Below are positions 29,750 to 37,658 of a stretch of 64,000 bases of DNA, one piece after another (position 1 is the first letter of the stretch; the number at the start of each line of letters is the position of its first letter). Both the position numbers and the translations under genes were made by a program. This DNA is from a virus. The stretch is from positions 1-64,000 of the IMG/VR virus record IMGVR_UViG_3300036828_000568. One strand, given 5' to 3'. The notes beneath the pieces were generated by a model. It was not told the DNA's origin, did no database searches, and worked only from the letters and a program-made list of their open reading frames with translations.

Positions 29750-30772
29750 ATGGCTTCGATTGCTCCGGCATTCGTTCAGGTTCATCCTTCTTACATGATG
29801 CCTGATACCCTGATGCCGTATTCCCAAGCGTCTGGTGCTTTCGAGCTCCTGGCGTCAGGTGCCCCACTTGTCCGGCTTTCGGATGGTGATCTTTACGCTT
29901 ACATCAAGCGTGTTGATCTGCGTACCCGCATGGCGGCTGGTCAATCAGCTTACAACCAGTTGCCGGGTGTCAACTTCGCACTGTCGCAAATCAGTGCGCC
30001 AACGTACCTTCTGCGGGTTCGTGCTGAATATGATCACCACGACACGGCAGCTATGGCACGATGGGGCCTTAGCATCGTAGATGCTCATCGCCTCGGTATG
30101 CGGCAAGCCACGTTCCAGCTTATTCGGAATGGGCTTCTGTACGGCTTCAACCCGGCAAACGGTGAGGGGCTGCTCAACGCTACCGGAGCCACAGCTATCA
30201 GTCTTCCGGCAGATAGTGCGGGCAATTCGACTGTAGTCACCTATGACAACGGTCAAATGGCGTTTTTCCTTATTTCCCAGGTGCAGGCGATCAAGACCAG
30301 GACTAATCAGCTTGGAATTGGTCGTAAGTTCGTATTCGTTGGGCCGCAACGCACGCTCGGTGCAATGGAATACCAGAACATTGTGCAACTCACCAGTTAC
30401 CAGCGCGTCGGTGCTGGTAGTCAGTCTACGGCAGGCGTCATCAAAGATGTTCTTGCTGTAAACGATGATGATATCATCTGGGCCTATGACGATACGCTTA
30501 TCGGCAAGGGCGCAGGTGGTAACGATGCGGTGTTGATTGTTATGCCTGAGGTCGAACAGCCCAAGGGTTCGGCGATCAACACGAACGAATTTGCCAAACT
30601 CACACCGTCTATGACTGCTTGCACGATTCAGCTTGCAGATATGGCCGCGCCGCGTGAAATTCCAGTTCCGCTTGCTGGTGGTGCAATTGACGTGCTTGCT
30701 GAGCAGCGCGTCACTTCTGGATGGGCAGTTCGTCCGGAAGCCGTCACAATCGTGACGATGCAGTATCAGTAA
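29750..30772 (+). CDS. major capsid protein
   Basis: 340 residues, matching DUF2184-type capsid proteins: RTRMAAGQSAYNQLPGVNFA, a central YGFNPANGEGLLNATGA, and a C-terminal sheet ending TVVTMQYQ-like (VTIVTMQYQ). AAAGGAGT precedes the ATG. GC and codon choice (CAG, CGT, GGT) look optimised for high expression, and a strong terminator follows. Confidence 0.8.
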   Translation: MASIAPAFVQVHPSYMMPDTLMPYSQASGAFELLASGAPLVRLSDGDLYAYIKRVDLRTRMAAGQSAYNQLPGVNFALSQISAPTYLLRVRAEYDHHDTAAMARWGLSIVDAHRLGMRQATFQLIRNGLLYGFNPANGEGLLNATGATAISLPADSAGNSTVVTYDNGQMAFFLISQVQAIKTRTNQLGIGRKFVFVGPQRTLGAMEYQNIVQLTSYQRVGAGSQSTAGVIKDVLAVNDDDIIWAYDDTLIGKGAGGNDAVLIVMPEVEQPKGSAINTNEFAKLTPSMTACTIQLADMAAPREIPVPLAGGAIDVLAEQRVTSGWAVRPEAVTIVTMQYQ

Positions 30773-30806
30773 TCGTGTCTCCTCGGTGGTTGCTCGGCAA
30801 ACTTGA

Positions 30807-30838
30807 TTAGGGCGGTGGCCTCCGCCCTAATCCTTTTG
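30807..30838 (+). terminator. strong terminator after the capsid gene
   Basis: GATTAGGGCGG and CCGCCCTAATC form an 11-bp stem followed by CTTTTGG. It probably limits read-through after the highly expressed capsid gene. Confidence 0.75.
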
Positions 30839-30848
30839 GGAGGAATTT

Positions 30849-31382
30849 ATGCCTGAACTGTTCATCGGTAATGTGTCTAAACAGATTCAAATGTTCGCTT
30901 ACCGCGTGCCAGAGCGGCAAGGAATCATTACTCAAACAATCCCAATAGGAACCCAAATTCGGGTTGCCCCTAACGGTATCAACACTGACTTATCTCCGCT
31001 TGAAGTAGATGCGATTATTGCTCAACATCGTGTGTATGGGATCAGGCCAGCAGAAGATTTGAAGGAAAATAGTAGTCCATTCAATGGGCTTATTTATTCT
31101 ATCGGAAAACCTATTACCGTGGAAAAGCTTCAAAAAGCTATGCGGAAAAAGGACGATGAACTCAAGGAATTTGGGGCAAAAGTAAGGCAAGAGGCTGCTC
31201 TTGCAGTAAATTCGCAAATTGAAGAACAAATCGGTGCGCCTTTGCGCAACTTGGAAATGAGTTTTCAAGAGGAAGAACCGCGTGGCGGGTATTCCGATGA
31301 TTTGGACCATATTGCAGAAGGGGTTCGTGTTACCCGTGAAAGTAATGTGGCTCCTATTGAAGGGCGACGTAGTCGTCGGTAA
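30849..31382 (+). CDS. head-module hypothetical protein
   Basis: 177 residues. N-terminal beta part (LFIGNVSKQIQMFAYRVPER), then a long helix (DDELKEFGAKVRQEAALAVN) and a disordered basic tail ending RRSRR. Position suggests a head-completion role. Confidence 0.55.
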   Translation: MPELFIGNVSKQIQMFAYRVPERQGIITQTIPIGTQIRVAPNGINTDLSPLEVDAIIAQHRVYGIRPAEDLKENSSPFNGLIYSIGKPITVEKLQKAMRKKDDELKEFGAKVRQEAALAVNSQIEEQIGAPLRNLEMSFQEEEPRGGYSDDLDHIAEGVRVTRESNVAPIEGRRSRR

Positions 31383-31384
31383 AT

Positions 31385-31894
31385 ATGGCTGATGTAGCCG
31401 TAAGACCAAAAGCAGGTCCTCCCCTAGTAATTCCGCCGGGGGATCCAACTATAGAAGGATTTACAGCTTGGGTGTCGGCTGTAATGGGCGTGTCTGCTGG
31501 AGATATGCCAGATCCTACTACACTTCAGGTTGCTTTTGATCAAGCTTTAAATCTTACTTATTTGGGATTGCAAGGTGTTCCTAGTCAAGTTACGACTATG
31601 AGTATTTATGCTCAGGCTGTTTATAATCTAGGTGGACATTATTTAGTAGAGTTTGCAGTAGATAATCCAAATTCTACGTTTTGGACAGATTTAAGAAATA
31701 AATTCGGTATCTATAATTTTACAGGTGGGCTCACAAACCAAGCTCATGACCAGGGAACTGGTGAAGGGATGTACATTTTTCCTATTTTTGCTGGTATGAC
31801 AATGTTGGGTCTACAATTACTGAAAACCCCTTGGGGACGCGCTTATCTGGCAATAGCCGGTAGTTGGGGAACACTCTGGGGTCTTACAATATGA
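31385..31894 (+). CDS. putative head-tail connector
   Basis: 169 residues, position 2 after the capsid gene. Helical text DPTTLQVAFDQALNLTYLGL and MSIYAQAVYNLGGHYLVEF resembles DUF4054-like connectors. Ends ATGA-coupled to the next gene. Confidence 0.45.
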   Translation: MADVAVRPKAGPPLVIPPGDPTIEGFTAWVSAVMGVSAGDMPDPTTLQVAFDQALNLTYLGLQGVPSQVTTMSIYAQAVYNLGGHYLVEFAVDNPNSTFWTDLRNKFGIYNFTGGLTNQAHDQGTGEGMYIFPIFAGMTMLGLQLLKTPWGRAYLAIAGSWGTLWGLTI

Positions 31895-32385
31895 AACTCC
31901 AGTTTGGTGTTCGTGATATTCCCTACGCTGCCAGATACACGGCACAATCGCCGTTAACCCCTTCTATGAAAAGAAGAAGGGCAACGATTTTATCTCCTCA
32001 ACAACGAGGGTATGGACAAGGCAAGACCACCGGTCAAGTGGCTACGGAATTAGAAAAAAGATACGGAATTATGGAGACATTCTTTGGATTTGAAGAAAAT
32101 TTCATAGTAGAAAATTTTGAAAAGGCTTATGCAGAAGGTACGACAAACGGAATGAATTTGGGTCCTTGGGATGTTAAATGGGATCCTTTTCCTTTAGAAA
32201 ATAGATTTGCGCGAACATTAACTGGTCGTAAATTTGATGGTGTAATTAAAGGAGTTCCTACTCAAGCTGCACAAAGAGGTGTTTCACATTTACGACGAAA
32301 TCCATATACTCCTCGCGCGCCTCGCCCTAGCTTTGTAGACACTTCACTCTATCAACGAAGTTTCACAGCATGGTTGGAGCCGTAA
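31891..32385 (+). CDS. putative tail-completion/neck protein
   Basis: 164 residues from the ATGA-coupled start at 31891. Basic and aromatic (MKLQFGVRDIPYAARYT ... VSHLRRNPYTPRAPRP). Position between connector and sheath genes suggests a neck role. Confidence 0.5.
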   Translation: MKLQFGVRDIPYAARYTAQSPLTPSMKRRRATILSPQQRGYGQGKTTGQVATELEKRYGIMETFFGFEENFIVENFEKAYAEGTTNGMNLGPWDVKWDPFPLENRFARTLTGRKFDGVIKGVPTQAAQRGVSHLRRNPYTPRAPRPSFVDTSLYQRSFTAWLEP

Positions 32386-32386
32386 T

Positions 32387-32548
32387 ATGCAGAATATCGG
32401 TTTGATCCTTTTAGTCTTCGCCTTCGTATTTGCTGTGATTGCAGCGTGCATCATGCAAGGGACAGGGCGCTGGAATTTCTTGGCAGCAGCAATCGCTTTC
32501 TGGATTGCCAGTGAACTGATTGGTGGTCTTGGGAGGGTTTTGCATTGA
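32387..32548 (+). CDS. 53-residue membrane protein
   Basis: MQNIGLILLVFAFVFAVIAA then a second hydrophobic run (FLAAAIAFWIASELIGG): two transmembrane helices with a short polar link. Overlaps the next TTG start by four bases. Small phage membrane proteins in structural operons may be holin-like. Confidence 0.55.
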   Translation: MQNIGLILLVFAFVFAVIAACIMQGTGRWNFLAAAIAFWIASELIGGLGRVLH

Positions 32549-32691
32549 CACAGTGGGCTGACCTAAGTTCAAAGGAACGCCTTATTCTTGGAGGCTTTAT
32601 TCTCATTGTACTTGTATTGATCCTTCTAGCTTGGATTGGTTACTTTTCAGGTGGTTGGGAATCTGCTACTGATGCAGTGCAAGGAAAATGA
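32545..32691 (+). CDS. 48-residue single-span membrane protein
   Basis: Starts at TTG overlapping the previous stop. One transmembrane segment (LILGGFILIVLVLILLAWIG) flanked by polar ends. ATGA-coupled to the next gene. Confidence 0.5.
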   Translation: MTQWADLSSKERLILGGFILIVLVLILLAWIGYFSGGWESATDAVQGK

Positions 32692-32903
32692 TAATAGAAA
32701 ACTGCGAAAAATGTGGTGGCACACATATCGGATCATATGAGTGTCCTTTTACTGATGAACAAATTAGGATAATGACGATGGCAACAGAACCCTGTTCTCC
32801 CATCAGTAAACCAGGTGGTCCTCAAGGCAAAGGAACTCCTATGCCTAAGCCACCGAAGCCAACATCACCCGGTTGTGGTTCGAATTCTTCTGGGGGGAAG
32901 TAA
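32688..32903 (+). CDS. small Cys/Pro protein
   Basis: 71 residues with CEKCGGTHIGSYEC (zinc-knuckle-like) and a Pro/Lys/Gly tail (GTPMPKPPKPTSPGCGS). Role unknown; inside the head-tail operon. Confidence 0.55.
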   Translation: MIIENCEKCGGTHIGSYECPFTDEQIRIMTMATEPCSPISKPGGPQGKGTPMPKPPKPTSPGCGSNSSGGK

Positions 32904-33148
32904 TGGCAATTCTGCCATATATGAGGCAGTTGTCGCTGGATTATTATAAGAATAATTTTCCTATAACTCCTGCTGTGGTGACTGCTCCGGCAGTATCTGA
33001 ATTACCTTATCAGTTTCCTTCTCCTGAGCTAGGGGATCCTCTACCTCCTCCTACGGGTGGTGGTATTCCAGAAGCTCCTAATGATGGTAGAACATATGCT
33101 CGTCAGAGTGTTGCTTGGACAAGTACTTGGGAAGGTGGGTCCTATTAA
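32903..33148 (+). CDS. small Pro-rich protein
   Basis: 81 residues from ATG overlapping the previous stop (TAATG). Pro-rich middle (SELPYQFPSPELGDPLPPPT). Couples to the next gene by the same overlap. Confidence 0.5.
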   Translation: MAILPYMRQLSLDYYKNNFPITPAVVTAPAVSELPYQFPSPELGDPLPPPTGGGIPEAPNDGRTYARQSVAWTSTWEGGSY

Positions 33149-34515
33149 TGCCTTCCATTAACGACGCTCTTAATTCTAAACCTCCTCTTGGTGCTGCTCT
33201 CGCGCAGGGTGTCAAAACCCTGTCGATGGATCAACAAATTTCTTTTTCCCTTTATCAGCGTTATGTTTTTCCACTCGATGGCATGGTTTACTGGATAAAG
33301 GTTCCTTCCCAAGCCGGGTCTATTACAACCCCCGGTATTCAAACAATAGCTGGATTAGCTGCAATAACCGATGATGGTGGTGCTGCCATTCAGGTTGCTC
33401 CTGGTAGTTTTTGGGGTACGAATAGAGTTGTAGGTGGTAAGATTACTAATCCTCTTACTGCTGTTGACCAAGGACTTTCGACAGCAGAAGTATTATATTA
33501 TGATTTTACTGGTCCTTCTTATTCGTATGTAACTGCGACTACTGGAGTTCTTCAACCAGGAGAAAGTATAGATATTCCAGATCATAATCCAAGTGGGGCA
33601 TGGGTTACTTCTCCTAGTGATGGTCATAAGTTTTCATGCGTCGTGTATATTTCACTACCTTCTGTTACCTTACCAACTGATGTTAATGTTCAAGGCTCTT
33701 TTCATTATGCATCAACTAGCGAACAGCGTGAAGATGCAACTGTAGATTCTAATGACATTGTTTTTACTTCATTGTCTGAAATTCAGGCTTTTAATCAAAT
33801 AGGTCCTAATAACCTATACATTGGGACATATAGGGACTTGTTGTTCGCTTTTAGCAGTCGTGCTAAATTGTACGAACAAGCTGATCTTTACCATTATCAA
33901 GGTGTTGCAGTTAAATCAACTCATGCAACACAAATTATTAGTGATCCTAGTCAATTTAATCCTACTACTATTCCTTCTAATTCCCTACCTATTTGGTTGA
34001 GTCTTTCTGGTTATGTCCCGCCGTATCCTACTTTTAATTGTCCTTTTCCTTTGTATCCATCTTATCTTGTGGACGATAATTTACCTCCTCCTTTCGGTTC
34101 AGTACATATAGAAGAAACAAAAGCATTAGCAATGATCCCATACATGGGTCCTAAAACACAGACCGCTTATCTGTGTAGAGATAAAGTTAAGATTCATTTA
34201 TATGGGTTAGATGCAGAAGATGTAAGTGATTTTATGATTTGTGTAGAAAATTATTCTCGTGATTGGATGACTCTTGGATTTGCGAATAGCCCTGTTCCTT
34301 ATGATGAAAAGCAGACTGCAACAGAAACAAAGACAATTTCTCAGCGTAAATCTATAGAATATGAGGTTAATTATCTGCAAACTGTAGTAAGAGATATAAC
34401 GCGACAATTTATCCTTCATGCCAAAGTTCAATTTTATGATCCACAATTCTTCACTGATCAACCGGAGGTAACTCCCCATGCCACAGACAACTTATCTACC
34501 AGTCTACACGGCTGA
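33148..34515 (+). CDS. virion structural protein with shared NPL/DQG module
   Basis: 455 residues. An N-terminal strand block (SFSLYQRYVFPLDGMVYWIK) is followed by residues 97-167 (GKITNPLTAVDQGLSTAEVL ... LQPGESIDIP ... AWV ... GHKF), a module also present in 50372-51937 and 53469-53774. The C-terminal third ends with VNYLQTVVRDITRQFILHAK. Likely a virion surface or neck/tail component. Confidence 0.55.
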   Translation: MPSINDALNSKPPLGAALAQGVKTLSMDQQISFSLYQRYVFPLDGMVYWIKVPSQAGSITTPGIQTIAGLAAITDDGGAAIQVAPGSFWGTNRVVGGKITNPLTAVDQGLSTAEVLYYDFTGPSYSYVTATTGVLQPGESIDIPDHNPSGAWVTSPSDGHKFSCVVYISLPSVTLPTDVNVQGSFHYASTSEQREDATVDSNDIVFTSLSEIQAFNQIGPNNLYIGTYRDLLFAFSSRAKLYEQADLYHYQGVAVKSTHATQIISDPSQFNPTTIPSNSLPIWLSLSGYVPPYPTFNCPFPLYPSYLVDDNLPPPFGSVHIEETKALAMIPYMGPKTQTAYLCRDKVKIHLYGLDAEDVSDFMICVENYSRDWMTLGFANSPVPYDEKQTATETKTISQRKSIEYEVNYLQTVVRDITRQFILHAKVQFYDPQFFTDQPEVTPHATDNLSTSLHG

Positions 34516-34813
34516 ATATCCTATTCTTGCCAAGGCTCAAAAGCCGGGTGGGGTGACAGTACTCTCAGCAGTCAGCGGTGGTGATGTGCCGAACAAGCCG
34601 ACATATGCTGCCGGTACAATCCAAAGTTTAGAGCAAACATTGGCGGCTGAAGCAGAAGCTGCTGCTCATCAAAATGAAGGTGTTACCGAGGAACCCGAAG
34701 ATAATGAAGTGCATGAGGAAGAAGTAGAAGAGGACGATGGGAACGGTGGAACAGTAAAGAGGAAGCGCACTGTTACCCGTTCCAGGACTACGACGACCCA
34801 TCGTCGTCGATAA
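34478..34813 (+). CDS. small Glu/Thr-rich protein
   Basis: 111 residues overlapping the previous gene by 38 bases; GGAGG before the ATG. Acidic centre (EEPEDNEVHEEEVEEDDGNG) and a basic Thr/Arg tail (TRSRTTTTHRRR). Disordered; may bridge virion parts. Confidence 0.5.
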   Translation: MPQTTYLPVYTAEYPILAKAQKPGGVTVLSAVSGGDVPNKPTYAAGTIQSLEQTLAAEAEAAAHQNEGVTEEPEDNEVHEEEVEEDDGNGGTVKRKRTVTRSRTTTTHRRR

Positions 34814-34836
34814 TTTTAATAGAAGGAACGTGAACC

Positions 34837-36489
34837 ATGGCCGTCCAAACTCAGTTTAGCACGGACCCCAATGCTATCGTAACGGTCCACGTTTCGATCA
34901 TTGAGGCCCCGACCCCTATCAACTATCAACGTACCGGGGCATTTGTGTCCTTTGGTGCGACTTCTCTTGCTGTTGGAAGTACTGTGTTGTTGACACAGTT
35001 TGGTGATATCGAAATTCCTCCTTCTGACGACCCTGCTGGTCCTCCAATTCTTTTGGGGCCTGCGGCTGTTACGAGTGTGACCTGGGCAGCGGGAGTTGCG
35101 ACAGTTACCACTACAGATCCGATGCCTGGGGTTCAAGTAGGTGATATGGTTCCGTTTATTATGAAAGACTTTGAACCCATTGGCCCGGGACTCAATGGTT
35201 TACATGATGGTACGATTACTTCTCCTACGACGTACACATACCCGGTTGCTGTTGATCCAGGAGCAGTTACTACATATGGAACATATCAGTTTCAATCGGC
35301 AGTCGAATTGTCACAAATGGCAACGACTTTCTTTGCTCAGGGTAATGAAGTTGGAGTATGGATACTTGAACTTGGGTATGATAATAACCCGGATAATAAC
35401 GTCGCAGCCCTTGAAAATTGGCTGAATGAAAACCCACTTACGATCTATGCTTTCTTACTGCCTCGCCGGTTTGGCTGTGATCCGTTTATCTTGGGATCTG
35501 CTGAACAGCCACTTCCTTTTACCAATATGCTCAAGCGATATGAGGCTCCTTCAAATACGATGGAATATTTCTGGATTACTGTGGTCGGTCAACTGCCTCC
35601 TGCAGCAGGGCAACCAGGAGCTGGTACTATTTGGACAGCCGTGACAATGAATAATCTGTTCTATCCAGGCCAGTTGGGTTCTGGTGGAACTAAGGGCATT
35701 GGTTCGTCCTTTAAAGACGTTATTCAAATGGTCGAAGCCCCTGTGCTTAGTGACCCAACTCTTATCTATGTCCCAGCAAGCGGGATTGATCCCGAACGGT
35801 GGGAAATTCCCAGTTTCCTGGATCCGGAGGGTGAGTTTACGCTGGCGGCGGCGTTCTACAATGCCTTGGCGTATCGCCCATCGAATACGAACCGTATTAC
35901 CCCGATGGCGTTCAAGTTCATGTACGGGGTTACGGAATATCCGCAGCGACACAACGGTCCACTGCTCCGTAGTTTCAAGTCAGCAAATACGAACTACATT
36001 TCAACCGGTGCAGAGGGCGGTATTGCTTTCACCATGATTTATGAAGGAGTTACGCTCGATGGGCATGACTACTTCAACTGGTGGTATACGATCGATTGGG
36101 TGCAAATCGAGGTTAACTTGAACCTCAGCAATGCTATTATCAATGGCTCGAATAACCCGCTCGCTCCGTTGTACTACAACCAGGATGGAATCAACTATCT
36201 GGAAACTGTCCTTTTCCACACTATGCAGAGCGCGCAAACGTTCGGCATGGTACTCGGCAAGATTGAAATGACCGGTTACGATGGCCCGGATCTTACTGCG
36301 GCTATCAATGGTGGTCAGTTCGCCGGCAAGTGTAACGTGAATGCTGTGCCGTTCCTCCAGTATTCACTTGCCAATCCTGGAGACTACAAGATCGGTGAAT
36401 ATGATGGGCTTTCTACCCTGTTTATTCCCGCGCGTGGCTTCATTCACATTCTTGTGAATGTTGTTGCAACCGACCTTATCTCAATCTAA
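34837..36489 (+). CDS. tail sheath protein
   Basis: 550 residues. The length, the position just before a 146-residue tube protein, and the text EVGVWILELGYDNNPDNNVA then NWLNENPLTIYAFLLPRRF fit contractile-tail sheaths (DUF3383-like). C-terminal strand-rich segment GFIHILVNVVATDL. A sheath implies a myovirus. Confidence 0.65.
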   Translation: MAVQTQFSTDPNAIVTVHVSIIEAPTPINYQRTGAFVSFGATSLAVGSTVLLTQFGDIEIPPSDDPAGPPILLGPAAVTSVTWAAGVATVTTTDPMPGVQVGDMVPFIMKDFEPIGPGLNGLHDGTITSPTTYTYPVAVDPGAVTTYGTYQFQSAVELSQMATTFFAQGNEVGVWILELGYDNNPDNNVAALENWLNENPLTIYAFLLPRRFGCDPFILGSAEQPLPFTNMLKRYEAPSNTMEYFWITVVGQLPPAAGQPGAGTIWTAVTMNNLFYPGQLGSGGTKGIGSSFKDVIQMVEAPVLSDPTLIYVPASGIDPERWEIPSFLDPEGEFTLAAAFYNALAYRPSNTNRITPMAFKFMYGVTEYPQRHNGPLLRSFKSANTNYISTGAEGGIAFTMIYEGVTLDGHDYFNWWYTIDWVQIEVNLNLSNAIINGSNNPLAPLYYNQDGINYLETVLFHTMQSAQTFGMVLGKIEMTGYDGPDLTAAINGGQFAGKCNVNAVPFLQYSLANPGDYKIGEYDGLSTLFIPARGFIHILVNVVATDLISI

Positions 36490-36501
36490 TGAGGTGACCC
36501 C

Positions 36502-36942
36502 ATGGCCTTTCAGTTCACTCCTCCCGGCGTCCTGAACCGGCTCCGGGCATCAGTAGTATTTAATGAACATCCAGAACTCAATGTAACCAGCAATTTTCTT
36601 ACAACGGAAGGTATTCGCCTTGCGTTGGAAGGAAATGCTACGGATCTGTTGCCTGCGATGGTCAGCTTGGTGAGCAGCCCCGCTCCCTACCTTGCAGCAT
36701 CTATTACGATGTCGATCGTGCGTAGTGCGACTTTGGCCGCAATCTATAAACTTCAGTTTGAAGATACCACCCTCGTAGGTCTGGTAAGCATTTTCCCAGA
36801 TACGGATGTTCTCAATCCATTTATTATCAACAACGTGGCGCTTGAAAGCATTCGTGAAATGGCTATGGCAGGAATGGAAGCTGCCATGGTGGTGACTGCA
36901 AGAGGATACTACAATGTCAACACAGGGTTCTTCGGGACCTAA
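36502..36942 (+). CDS. tail tube protein
   Basis: 146 residues directly after the sheath gene and before the chaperone pair, as in contractile phages. Beta-rich with LVSSPAPYLAASITMSIVRS and a C-terminal helix. It should form the inner tube. Confidence 0.6.
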   Translation: MAFQFTPPGVLNRLRASVVFNEHPELNVTSNFLTTEGIRLALEGNATDLLPAMVSLVSSPAPYLAASITMSIVRSATLAAIYKLQFEDTTLVGLVSIFPDTDVLNPFIINNVALESIREMAMAGMEAAMVVTARGYYNVNTGFFGT

Positions 36943-36956
36943 CCGAGGAGTAGCGT

Positions 36957-37526
36957 ATGACTAAACCAGCTCTGAACAGGAAATTAAACCTAGTTCTGAG
37001 TGTAGAAACCGAAAAGGGGCCAGTCCACATCCACTCAAGTCCAATAAGTAGGGAAATCTTCGAAGATAATTTCCTTACAATATCCCGGGCCTTTACCGCT
37101 GTCTACACGAACGGATTAGGACCAGTGACAGGGCCGCGAGTTGCGGCTCTATTGCTTAAGGAAGAAGCGAAGAAACTTGGCGTCTGGGAACGAACCCAAC
37201 AGTCGCTAATGGCCGAAATCTACCGGTTAACAAACGTGATTGCTCCTGGTGATGGTGGCTGGGAAACTATGCCGTATGACATTGCCAAGAAGCGTGGTGT
37301 AATAGATGAGGACGCAGCGGCAGAGGTAGAAAACTGCATCGTATATTTTATATGCGCCTCGTCAATTCACCTGAGAGCGGAAATGGCAGTGGCGCTGGAA
37401 GGGTTGAACACTCTCTGGAGCGCGCAAACTACATCGTCGAATTGTACGGAATACATGCGCTCCTTGCCGATATCGACGCAGGAAGAGAATACTGGCGAGA
37501 ATCAGACGATAGCGGTGAATCAATAA
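36957..37526 (+). CDS. tail assembly chaperone, short form
   Basis: 189 residues between tube and tape measure, the standard place of tail chaperones. It overlaps the next frame by 175 bases in a -1 relation, as in gpG/gpGT-type frameshift pairs. Helical C terminus (IHLRAEMAVALEGLNTLWSA). Confidence 0.6.
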   Translation: MTKPALNRKLNLVLSVETEKGPVHIHSSPISREIFEDNFLTISRAFTAVYTNGLGPVTGPRVAALLLKEEAKKLGVWERTQQSLMAEIYRLTNVIAPGDGGWETMPYDIAKKRGVIDEDAAAEVENCIVYFICASSIHLRAEMAVALEGLNTLWSAQTTSSNCTEYMRSLPISTQEENTGENQTIAVNQ

Positions 37527-37657
37527 TCCATTCTTGCCTTGATTGGCTGATGGATGAGGGGTTCGCCAAGTTTTTTGATCAATTTGAACTATCCTGGCCG
37601 CACACATCTCGGTTGCAGTGGCAGCAGAGATATATGATCGCGATGTGGAAAGCTTGA
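37352..37657 (+). CDS. tail assembly chaperone C-terminal frame (-1)
   Basis: About 101 residues from an internal ATG that lacks an RBS, in the -1 frame relative to 36957-37526; the frame is open upstream of the ATG. Text SLERANYIVELYGIHALLAD and FAKFFDQFELSWPHT. Most likely made as a fusion by -1 frameshifting in the overlap; a T-rich UAUAUUUUAUA stretch near 37341-37352 is the nearest candidate, but no canonical heptamer is seen. Confidence 0.5.
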   Translation: MRLVNSPESGNGSGAGRVEHSLERANYIVELYGIHALLADIDAGREYWRESDDSGESIIHSCLDWLMDEGFAKFFDQFELSWPHTSRLQWQQRYMIAMWKA

Positions 37658-37658
37658 A

